A DNA stretch of 64,000 nt from contig NZ_AP022609.1 in the NCBI RefSeq assembly GCF_010729485.1, positions 3,224,001-3,288,000 on the forward strand. The letters run 5' to 3'. Shown piece by piece: positions 39,728 to 47,835 of the stretch. The translations under genes were made by a program, and so were the position numbers. The notes below the pieces were generated by a model, which did not search any database, was not told where the DNA came from, and saw only the letters and a list, made by a program, of their open reading frames with translations. Within the stretch, counting starts at the first letter, position 1, and the number at the start of each line of letters is the position of its first letter. This DNA comes from Mycolicibacter hiberniae (GTDB lineage Bacteria > Actinomycetota > Actinomycetes > Mycobacteriales > Mycobacteriaceae).

Positions 39728-41002
39728 ATGGCCCTGGTGATCACTGAGCATGAACGGGCCGCGCTGGCGCAGGCGGCCGGTTTCGGGCTGTTCGCCGCCA
39801 TCACCGGACGCCGCTCGCGCCGGTTTCCGGTGGGCGGCGCCATCCCGGCAGGTGCGCTGGCCTACACCAGCCGCCGGCCGGCGCAGCCGTTGTCCGAGGT
39901 CGAGCGCGCCCTGCTGCTGTCGCTGATGGCCGGGGCCACCGGCTGGCATGACGGCATCGCGCACCATCCGGGCTACGCCCCGGCGCTGCCGAATTATCCG
40001 GGCAGCGCCACCGGGCGGGCCATGCCGTCGGCGGCCGGTTTTCACACCAGCCAGCTGTTCTTCACCGACGACACCGGCTGTTACCTGCTGCCTACGCGCG
40101 ACCAGCAGCCACAGCAGTTCGACACCATCGAACAGTGGATAAGCCATACCGCCGATTCCTATGTGCGCCTGTCAGAGTCACGCCTGGAATTGCCGCGCGA
40201 AGAGCCCTATATGGAAGGTCACAACACCTGGATCGGCAACCATGCGGGTAGTCTGCTGGCCTTCAACGTGGCCGACCTGGCCGAGCATCTGCTGGAGAAT
40301 CTGTGGTTCTTCGCGGCGAACGGCTATCCGGTCCGTGATGACATCAACAACCGGGAGATCCCCGGCGTTTCAGCCTTTTCCGGTCTGGCCCATGTCGACG
40401 ACCCGATACCGTTGTCGTTCGTCGAGCAGTACACCCTGACCGAGGCCAGTGCCGAGCTGTCGATCGCCGCGCACAACGGCGCACTGGCCTTGCAGGCGAT
40501 GGGTTTGGGCGGCTGGATCTTCGACGGGCTGGACCGGTTGTCGGTGCTCGGCGGCTCGGGCGATCCGCGCGCACCCGGCCTGGGCTTCGTCGCCGACACC
40601 GATCCCCGCTGGCCTTTCCCGAACGTCACCGGCCTACCCGGCCACTTCGACACCCTGAGCCCACCGCATGTCAGCTCAGTCGCCGAGGGTGTCCGCAGGC
40701 TGGTGGCCCGCAAGTTCGGGCCCGGCGGCCCGTCGCACCCCGAGACGCCGGGTCCGTGGTCAGACAGCGCGACGGTGCGCCGGTCGGCTCTGCCGCCGGA
40801 CGGCATCGCCGACCTGGTCACGTGCGAGGCGTCCTACATCTACGACACTTTCGGCAAGCTGCCGGGCACCGTCCCGACCGTGCATGTGTTGATGTATCTG
40901 CAGGCGCAGCATCTGGACACCGACTTCTACGACCAGTTCTACGCGCCGGGGGCCTACCTGCACACCCACGCCGAGCACCAGCGATGCTGGCACGGCTCAT
41001 GA
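39728..41002 (+). CDS. Conserved protein of unknown function, possibly nitroreductase-like
   Basis: 424 residues, no signal peptide. I do not recognise it firmly. The stretch LSEVERALLLSLMAGATGWH, GSATGRAMPSAAGFHTSQLF and FTDDTGCYLLP resembles the start of nitroreductase/SagB-like proteins, where a Ser/Thr-rich loop contacts flavin phosphate, but the rest (EEPYMEGHNTWIGNHAGSLL, EQYTLTEASAELSIAAHNGA, VHVLMYLQAQHLDTDFYDQF) gives no clear family. It follows the hemophore-like gene by 9 bases and ends overlapping the convergent membrane-protein gene by 6 bases. Confidence 0.7.
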   Translation: MALVITEHERAALAQAAGFGLFAAITGRRSRRFPVGGAIPAGALAYTSRRPAQPLSEVERALLLSLMAGATGWHDGIAHHPGYAPALPNYPGSATGRAMPSAAGFHTSQLFFTDDTGCYLLPTRDQQPQQFDTIEQWISHTADSYVRLSESRLELPREEPYMEGHNTWIGNHAGSLLAFNVADLAEHLLENLWFFAANGYPVRDDINNREIPGVSAFSGLAHVDDPIPLSFVEQYTLTEASAELSIAAHNGALALQAMGLGGWIFDGLDRLSVLGGSGDPRAPGLGFVADTDPRWPFPNVTGLPGHFDTLSPPHVSSVAEGVRRLVARKFGPGGPSHPETPGPWSDSATVRRSALPPDGIADLVTCEASYIYDTFGKLPGTVPTVHVLMYLQAQHLDTDFYDQFYAPGAYLHTHAEHQRCWHGS

Positions 41003-41503
41003 GCGGCGGTGCACCGCGCCGGTGATGGTGTAGCCGAGCCCGATTGCCAGCAGTGCGAACTTGACCGACGCCGCGCCGCGGGCGCGCCGGGCGTTGGCGT
41101 CGAGGTCGACACCGTCGAGTACCCGCAGCAGCGCCACCCCCTCGACCGCGTCACCGGCAACCGCGGCAATCGGTAACAGCCGCAGTGCGATCGGATGTCC
41201 GTGGCGACTGCGGGTGCGCTCGATGAGCAGCAGCGCGGCGGTGCCGTAGGTCAGCATGTAGCCGAAATCGAGCCACAGCGACCAGCGCGCCCAGCGCCGG
41301 CCCTCCGGTCCCCAAACGTCCAAGATCTGCTGGGTTCGCTCGCGGTTGCCGGCCAGTTCGAAGGGGATGATGCCGGGCCCGCCGGTCTTGCGCATCCCGC
41401 GGTCCAGCACCAGCATCACTGCGGCGTAGGCAGCGGTCGCCGCTGCCGACCAACCAAGTCGCTTCACCCGCTGCATGCTAACCACGCAGCCGGCCCAAAG
41501 CAC
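40997..41503 (-). CDS. Small membrane protein downstream of hsaB
   Basis: 168 residues if translation starts at the GTG overlapping the hsaB stop (TAGTG), or 159 from the ATG at 41476 (QRVKRLGWSAAATAAYAAVM). Four hydrophobic segments are visible, including WLDFGYMLTYGTAALLLI and FALLAIGLGYTITGAV, with basic flanks. No family recognised. It is likely the last gene of hsaA-hsaC-hsaB and so under KstR, but no role in steroid breakdown is known to me. Confidence 0.66.
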   Translation of the reverse strand: MLWAGCVVSMQRVKRLGWSAAATAAYAAVMLVLDRGMRKTGGPGIIPFELAGNRERTQQILDVWGPEGRRWARWSLWLDFGYMLTYGTAALLLIERTRSRHGHPIALRLLPIAAVAGDAVEGVALLRVLDGVDLDANARRARGAASVKFALLAIGLGYTITGAVHRRS

Positions 41504-42072
41504 TACAACCAGGTGTCGTCAGTGGTGGCGGTGAGGAACGCCTCCAGGTCATCGCGCCAGTGCGCCGGGGTGGTCTTGTCCGGCTCGATGCCGGTGTAGT
41601 CACCGCGATAGAACAGCAGCGGCCGCGGCTTCACCTTCGGCACATCCGAAAGCGACTGCACCGCACCGAAGACCACGAAATGGTCGCCTCCGTCGTGCAC
41701 CGAGGCCACCGTGCAGTCGATGTGGGCCAGCGACCCGGCCAGGATGGGCGACCCCAGTTCAGAAGGCTGCCAGTCCACACCGGCGAACTTGTCCGGCTCG
41801 CGAGAGCCGAACCGGGCGCAGACGTCCTTCTGCTCCTCGGCCAGGATGTTGACGCAGAATTTTCCGCTGGACTCGATGGCCTGCCAGGACCGCGACTGCT
41901 TGGTCGGGCAGAACAGCACCAGCGGCGGATCCAGGGACAGCGCGGCGAACGACTGGCAGGCGAACCCGACCGGCACCTCGTTGTCCACCGTGGTGATGAT
42001 CGTGATGCCGGTACAGAACTGGCCGAGCACATTGCGAAACGCGCGCGGGTCGATCCCGGGTTCTTCGGTCAC
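41503..42072 (-). CDS. hsaB: HsaB, flavin reductase component of 3-HSA hydroxylase
   Basis: 189 residues of the flavin reductase-like (HpaC/DIM6) fold: FRNVLGQFCTGITIITTVD, GFACQSFAALSLDPPLVLFC and HFVVFGAVQSL. HsaB reduces flavin with NAD(P)H and hands it to HsaA, which hydroxylates 3-HSA (ring A already aromatic). GTG start 42072 directly follows hsaC (2 bases between). Corresponds to Rv3567c. Confidence 0.93.
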   Translation of the reverse strand: MTEEPGIDPRAFRNVLGQFCTGITIITTVDNEVPVGFACQSFAALSLDPPLVLFCPTKQSRSWQAIESSGKFCVNILAEEQKDVCARFGSREPDKFAGVDWQPSELGSPILAGSLAHIDCTVASVHDGGDHFVVFGAVQSLSDVPKVKPRPLLFYRGDYTGIEPDKTTPAHWRDDLEAFLTATTDDTWL

Positions 42073-42074
42073 AG

Positions 42075-42989
<915 letters not shown>

Positions 42990-43024
42990 CTAGCTCGTCG
43001 TTGTCCCAGCCAGGTCCAGTTCGA

Positions 43025-44215
43025 TCAGACCATGGTGTCGCCGGGTGGCAACCCGAACTCGTGGTTACCGAAGATCATGTATGCGCGCTCCGGGTCGTTG
43101 GCCGCGTGCACCCGACCCGCATGCGCGTCACGCCAGAACCGCTGCACCGGTGCGTCATTCGACAGCGCCGTGGCTCCGGCGGCCTCGAACAGCCGGTCGA
43201 TGGAGGCGATGGCCCGGCCGGTGGCGCGGACCTGGTCACGCCGGGCCCGGGCCCGCAGCTCGAACGGGATCTCCCTGCCGGCGGCCAGCAGCGCGTACTC
43301 GTCGCCGACGTTGCCGATCAGCTGGCGCCAGCCGGCGTCGATGTCGCTGGCGGCCTCGGCGATGCGGACCTTGGCGAACGGGTCGTCCTTGGCCTTCTCC
43401 CCGGCGAACGCCGCACGCACCCGCTTGCCCTGGTGCTCGACGTGCGCCTCGTAGGCGCCGTAGGCCATCCCCATGATCGGCGTCGAGATGGTGGTCGGGT
43501 GAATGGTGCCCCACGGCATCTTGTAGACCGGCGCGGTGTTGGTCTGGTAGCCGCCGGCGGTGCCGTCGTTCATCGCCCGGTAGGACAAGAAGCGATGCCG
43601 CGGCACGAAGGCGTCCTTGACCACGACGGTGTTGCTGCCGGTGCCACGCAGGCCCACCACGTGCCAGACGTCATCGATGCGGTAGTCGGAGATCGGGATC
43701 AAGAAGCTGCCGAAGTCGACCGGCTTGCCGTCCTTGATCACCGGACCGCCGAGGAATGCCCAGGTGGCGTGGTCACAGCCCGACGACCAGTTCCACGAAC
43801 CGTTGACGATGTAGCCGTCGGCGGTCTCGGTGACCACACCGGCGCCCATCGGCGCGTACGACGAGGAGATCCGGACTCCGGTGTCCTCACCCCAGACGTC
43901 TTCCTGGGCCTGCTGGTCGAACAGGGCCAGGTGCCAGTTGTGCACGCCGATGATGCCGGCCACCCAGCCGGTGGAGCCGCAGGCACTGGCCAGGCGGCGC
44001 ACTGCCTCGTAGAAGATGGTGGGGTCGCACTGCATTCCGCCCCACTGCTCGGGCTGCAGCAGCCGGAAAAAGCCGATCTCCTCGAGCGCCGCGACGTTGG
44101 CGTCGGGCAGCTTACGCAGGTCTTCTGTCTCCTGGGCGCGCTCACGCAACTGCGGCAGCAGGTCGTCGATGGCGGCCAACACCGACTGCGCGTCACGCTG
44201 TTGAATGGACGTCAC
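43025..44215 (-). CDS. hsaA: HsaA, flavin-dependent 3-HSA monooxygenase
   Basis: 396 residues, group D flavin monooxygenase with the acyl-CoA dehydrogenase fold: LQPEQWGGMQCDPTIFYEAV, ACGSTGWVAGIIGVHNWHLA, NGSWNWSSGCDHATWAFLGG, and the C-terminal AMIF-type region YMIFGNHEFGLPPGDT. It adds a second hydroxyl to 3-HSA using FMNH2 from HsaB. GTG start 44215 has GGGAGG 7 bases upstream. First gene of the ring A operon, facing kshB across a two-operator promoter. Corresponds to Rv3570c. Confidence 0.94.
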   Translation of the reverse strand: MTSIQQRDAQSVLAAIDDLLPQLRERAQETEDLRKLPDANVAALEEIGFFRLLQPEQWGGMQCDPTIFYEAVRRLASACGSTGWVAGIIGVHNWHLALFDQQAQEDVWGEDTGVRISSSYAPMGAGVVTETADGYIVNGSWNWSSGCDHATWAFLGGPVIKDGKPVDFGSFLIPISDYRIDDVWHVVGLRGTGSNTVVVKDAFVPRHRFLSYRAMNDGTAGGYQTNTAPVYKMPWGTIHPTTISTPIMGMAYGAYEAHVEHQGKRVRAAFAGEKAKDDPFAKVRIAEAASDIDAGWRQLIGNVGDEYALLAAGREIPFELRARARRDQVRATGRAIASIDRLFEAAGATALSNDAPVQRFWRDAHAGRVHAANDPERAYMIFGNHEFGLPPGDTMV

Positions 44216-44279
44216 TAGATTGCCTCCCAGGAGTGAACAGGTTCTTCCGGCCCGATTTCCAACCAGCCTAGTGTGAGAT

Positions 44280-44293
44280 TAGAACACGTTCCG
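44280..44293. promoter_or_regulatory. KstR operator, hsaA side
   Basis: TAGAACACGTTCCG carries the core AAC-AC-GTT; only the last base of TnnAACnnGTTnnA differs. It lies 65 bases upstream of the hsaA start. A further bare core, AACAGGTT at 44236-44243, sits near the hsaA ribosome site and is less convincing. Confidence 0.78.
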
Positions 44294-44347
44294 ATTTGTG
44301 TCGAGCACGGTGTTCCTGCTGCTGGTGGCGATAGCGGACCGCTTTTC

Positions 44348-44361
44348 TGTAACCTGTTCTA
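44348..44361. promoter_or_regulatory. KstR operator, kshB side
   Basis: TGTAACCTGTTCTA matches TnnAACnnGTTnnA fully. It ends 27 bases before the preferred kshB start at 44389 and only 3 bases before the alternative GTG at 44365. Confidence 0.85.
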
Positions 44362-44388
44362 GTTGTGACCGAAGATGAAGGGCGGCCC

Positions 44389-45477
44389 GTGACGGAGACC
44401 ATTCCGGACAAATCACTCGGTGCTCATGTGCTGGAACTGCAGATCACCGCAGTCGTCACCGAAACCGACGACGCCCGGTCCCTGGTTTTCGGCGTTCCCG
44501 ACGGGCCGGACGACCCAGAGATCCCCGCGCAGCGGCTGAAGTACTCGCCGGGCCAATTCCTGACGCTGCGCGTTCCCAGCGACCAGACCGGCTCGGTGGC
44601 GCGCTGCTATTCGCTGTGCAGTTCGCCGTTCACCGACGATGCGCTGACGGTCACCGTCAAGCGCACCGCGCAGGGCTACGCGTCGAACTGGCTGTGCGAC
44701 AACGCCCACCCCGGAATGCGCATGCACGTGCTGGCGCCCTCGGGCACCTTCGTGCCCAAATCGCTGGACACCGACTTTCTGCTGCTGGCCGCCGGCAGTG
44801 GAATCACCCCGATGATGGCCATCTGCAAGTCGGCGCTATCGCAGGGCAGCGGCAAGGTGGTGCTGGTCTACGCCAACCGCGACGAACGGTCGGTGATCTT
44901 CGCCGCCGCGCTGCGCGAGCTGACCGCCGCCTACCCTGACCGGCTGACGGTGGTGCACTGGCTGGAGTCGGTCCAGGGCCTGCCGTCCCGTGCGGCGCTG
45001 GCACAGCTGGCCGCGCCCTACACCGATCGCCAGGTCTTCATCTGTGGCCCGGGCCCGTTCATGCAGGCCGCCCGCGAGGCCCTGGGGGACTGCGACGTTC
45101 CCGCCGAGCAGGTCCATCTGGAGGTGTTCAAGTCGCTGGAGGGCGACCCGTTCGCCGCGGTGACGATCACCGAAGCGCCGGAGGGCGAGCAGGCGGCGGC
45201 GCCGGCCACCGTCACCGTGGAGCTGGACGGCGAACAGCACGAGCTGGTGTGGCCCCGACACGTCAAGTTGCTCGACCTGCTGCTGGACAAGGGCATCGAC
45301 GCTCCGTTCTCCTGCCGGGAGGGCCACTGCGGCGCCTGCGCCTGCGAGTTGAAAAAGGGCAAGGTCACCATGGAGATCAACGATGTGCTGGAGCCTCAGG
45401 ACCTCGCCGAAGGGCTGATTCTGGCATGCCAGGCCCACCCCGAGACCGATTCGGTGGAAGTGACCTACGACCAGTGA
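44389..45477 (+). CDS. kshB: KshB, reductase of 3-ketosteroid 9-alpha-hydroxylase
   Basis: 362 residues from GTG 44389 (TETIPDKSLGAHVLEL), which reproduces the M. tuberculosis KshB N-terminus and has GAAGGG upstream; the GTG at 44365 would nearly touch the KstR operator. Order: FAD domain (RCYSLCSSP), NAD domain (AAGSGITPMMAICKS, FICGPGPFM), C-terminal plant-type [2Fe-2S] domain with Cys309, Cys314, Cys317 and Cys347 (CREGHCGACAC). KshB passes electrons from NADH to the Rieske oxygenase KshA, which is not in this window. Corresponds to Rv3571. Confidence 0.94.
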   Translation: MTETIPDKSLGAHVLELQITAVVTETDDARSLVFGVPDGPDDPEIPAQRLKYSPGQFLTLRVPSDQTGSVARCYSLCSSPFTDDALTVTVKRTAQGYASNWLCDNAHPGMRMHVLAPSGTFVPKSLDTDFLLLAAGSGITPMMAICKSALSQGSGKVVLVYANRDERSVIFAAALRELTAAYPDRLTVVHWLESVQGLPSRAALAQLAAPYTDRQVFICGPGPFMQAAREALGDCDVPAEQVHLEVFKSLEGDPFAAVTITEAPEGEQAAAPATVTVELDGEQHELVWPRHVKLLDLLLDKGIDAPFSCREGHCGACACELKKGKVTMEINDVLEPQDLAEGLILACQAHPETDSVEVTYDQ

Positions 45478-45500
45478 TCGCGGGTCTAGGTTGGTGCGGC

Positions 45501-46061
45501 ATGAAGCGGTTGCTGATGGTCCCGGCCGCGTTGACGTTGCTGGCCGCGCTGATTCCGCCGGCGATCGCGTCGGCGGCCAGCGACTCCAAGACGTCACTGT
45601 TGCCGGTCAACGAAGCTGATCAGCTCCAGACCCACAGCTGGGTCGACTGCAGCGCACCGCCGCTGTGCAGGTTCACCGTCGGGGTGCGGCTGCAGACGCC
45701 CGAGGGCCTGACCGGCTTCCCGCCCGACCTGTGGGCACGCCAGAGCACCGAGATCCGCTCGTCGAAGCGGACCGCCTATCTCGACGTGCACACCGACGGC
45801 GGCGAGGGCTGGTTCAAAGACCGCGGCGGACCGGGTACCAAGGTGTTCAAGGACGGAACCGGCGCGGTGATCCAATCGATGTACTACGGCGAGGGCCCGC
45901 CGGAGAAATACCAGACCAACGGCAGCATCGACGTCCTGGAGTATTCGACCGGCCAGCCCAAGACGGACGCCAACGTCATTGTCTGCACCCACGTGCAGGT
46001 GGTCTACGCCGGTGTCAACCTCACCACGCCGTCGACCTGCGCTCAGACGGTGTTCTCCTAG
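45501..46061 (+). CDS. Secreted protein, Rv3572-like
   Basis: 186 residues. MKRLLMVPAALTLLAALIPP with AIASA before Ala/Ser is a signal peptide. The mature protein has four cysteines (WVDCSAPPLCRF, VIVCTHVQ, STCAQTVF) suggesting disulfides, and beta-rich segments. No enzyme motif is visible. It lies 23 bases after kshB in the place of Rv3572 and is probably co-transcribed with it, so KstR control is likely. Function unknown. Confidence 0.8.
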   Translation: MKRLLMVPAALTLLAALIPPAIASAASDSKTSLLPVNEADQLQTHSWVDCSAPPLCRFTVGVRLQTPEGLTGFPPDLWARQSTEIRSSKRTAYLDVHTDGGEGWFKDRGGPGTKVFKDGTGAVIQSMYYGEGPPEKYQTNGSIDVLEYSTGQPKTDANVIVCTHVQVVYAGVNLTTPSTCAQTVFS

Positions 46062-46092
46062 CCCCGGGCCGCAACGCGCCGCGCGGGCCGGC

Positions 46093-47835
46093 TCATAACC
46101 GGCGGGACGATTCGCCCTCCGGGCGCAAGACCACGAAGGAGTGTCCCGGCAGTACGGTCGCGTCGGCCACCGTCTGGGGCGACCCCCAGGCCAGTACCGG
46201 CTCACCCCGGACCGGCACGCTGACCTCGGCATCGCTCAGATTGCAGATCAGCAGCACCGGGCCGCGGCGCATCGCGATCCATCGCCTGTCCTCGTCATAG
46301 CCGATCTCGCCGGGTGCCAGCCAGGAACCGTCCGTGCCGGTTTCCCTGCGCAACCCGACCAGTGCCCGGTAGACGCCCAGCAGCTGAGCATGGTGTGGGG
46401 CCTCGAGCTCGGCCCAGTCCAGTGTGGACCGCTGAAAGGTCTGGGGGTCCTGCGGGTCCGGGATGTCGTCGGCATCCCAGCCGTGGTCGGCGAACTCGGC
46501 CTTGCGGCCCTCGGCGGTGGCCCGCGCCACCTGGGGGTCTTCGTGCGAACTGAAGAACTGGAACGGCGTCAGCGCACCCCATTCCTCGCCCATGAAAAGC
46601 ATTGCGGTGTAGGGCGACAGCAGCGCCAGCGCCGCCTTGACCGCAAGTTGGCCCGATGTCAGGTTCTGCGACGGCCGGTCCCCCAGCGCCCGGTTTCCGA
46701 TCTGATCGTGGGTACAGGTGTAGGCCACCAGCCGGGTGGCCGGAATCTGCGACTTGGGCACCGGACGGCCGTGCCGCCGGTGGCGGAACGACGAGTACGT
46801 GGCCGCGTGGAAGAAGCCGTTGCGTAGCGTGGTCACCAAGGCGGCCAGGCTGCCGAAATCGGCGTAATAGCCTTGCCGCTCCCCGGAAACCGCCGTGTGG
46901 ATGGCGTGGTGGACGTCGTCATCCCATTGCGCGTGGATCCCGTAACCGCCGTCTGCGCGGCCGGCAACGGTCCGCGGATCGTTGCGGTCGCTTTCCGCGA
47001 CAAGCGACAACGGACGGCCCAACTGTGCTGCAAGGGCATCGGTTTCAGCGGCCAGCTCCTCAAGAATATGGATGGCCGTGGTGTCGACCAGTGCGTGCAC
47101 CGCATCCAGCCGGAGACCGTCGGCGTGAAAGACCCGCATCCAGCGCAGTGCGCAGTCGATGATGTAGCGACGAACTTCGTCGGAGTCGGCGCCGTCGATG
47201 TTGATGGCACTGCCCCACGGGTTGCGAGTCTGCGACTGATACGGCCCGAGGCGCGGCAGATAGTTCCCCGAGGGGCCGAGGTGGTTGAACACCGCGTCGA
47301 TCAGCACACCCAGACCGCGGCCGTGGCAGGCGTCGATGAAGCGCGCCAGCCCGTCTGGCCCACCGTAGGGCTCGTGCACCGCGTACCACAGCAGGCCGTC
47401 GTAACCCCATCCGTGGGCACCGGAAAAGGCGTTGACCGGCATCAGCTCGACGAAATCGACGCCCAACCCGACCAGATGATCCAGCTTCTCGATGGCCGAG
47501 TCGAACGTTCCGCCCGGCGTGAAGGTGCCGACATGCAGTTCATAGATCACCGCACCGTCGACACGCCTGCCCGCCCAGTCCTGGTCGGTCCAGGTCAGGC
47601 CGGTGTCGTCCCACAACGCCGAGCGCGCGTGCACGCCGTCGGGCTGGCGGGCCGACCGCGGATCCGGCAGCACCTGCGGATCGTCGTCGAGCAGGAACCC
47701 GTAACGTGCGTCGGGCGCCACTTCGAGAGCCGTGCGCCACCACCCGCCGCCCGTCGGGGACATCGGGTAGGCCACCCCGTCGACATCGAGGCGAACGACT
47801 TCCGGAGTCGGGGCCCAGACGGCGAAGTCAGCCAT
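46093..47835 (-). CDS. treZ: TreZ, malto-oligosyltrehalose trehalohydrolase
   Basis: 580 residues of the GH13 family. An N-terminal CBM48-like domain (MADFAVWAPTPEVVRLDVDG) precedes the barrel. Catalytic residues: Asp244 in GLRLDAVHAL and Glu281 in LVAESDRNDP; DDVHHAIH carries the transition-state-type residues. It releases trehalose from maltooligosyltrehalose made by TreY. The gene overlaps the treY stop by 8 bases and is third in treX-treY-treZ. It is convergent with the Rv3572-like gene, stops 31 bases apart. Confidence 0.95.
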   Translation of the reverse strand: MADFAVWAPTPEVVRLDVDGVAYPMSPTGGGWWRTALEVAPDARYGFLLDDDPQVLPDPRSARQPDGVHARSALWDDTGLTWTDQDWAGRRVDGAVIYELHVGTFTPGGTFDSAIEKLDHLVGLGVDFVELMPVNAFSGAHGWGYDGLLWYAVHEPYGGPDGLARFIDACHGRGLGVLIDAVFNHLGPSGNYLPRLGPYQSQTRNPWGSAINIDGADSDEVRRYIIDCALRWMRVFHADGLRLDAVHALVDTTAIHILEELAAETDALAAQLGRPLSLVAESDRNDPRTVAGRADGGYGIHAQWDDDVHHAIHTAVSGERQGYYADFGSLAALVTTLRNGFFHAATYSSFRHRRHGRPVPKSQIPATRLVAYTCTHDQIGNRALGDRPSQNLTSGQLAVKAALALLSPYTAMLFMGEEWGALTPFQFFSSHEDPQVARATAEGRKAEFADHGWDADDIPDPQDPQTFQRSTLDWAELEAPHHAQLLGVYRALVGLRRETGTDGSWLAPGEIGYDEDRRWIAMRRGPVLLICNLSDAEVSVPVRGEPVLAWGSPQTVADATVLPGHSFVVLRPEGESSRRL

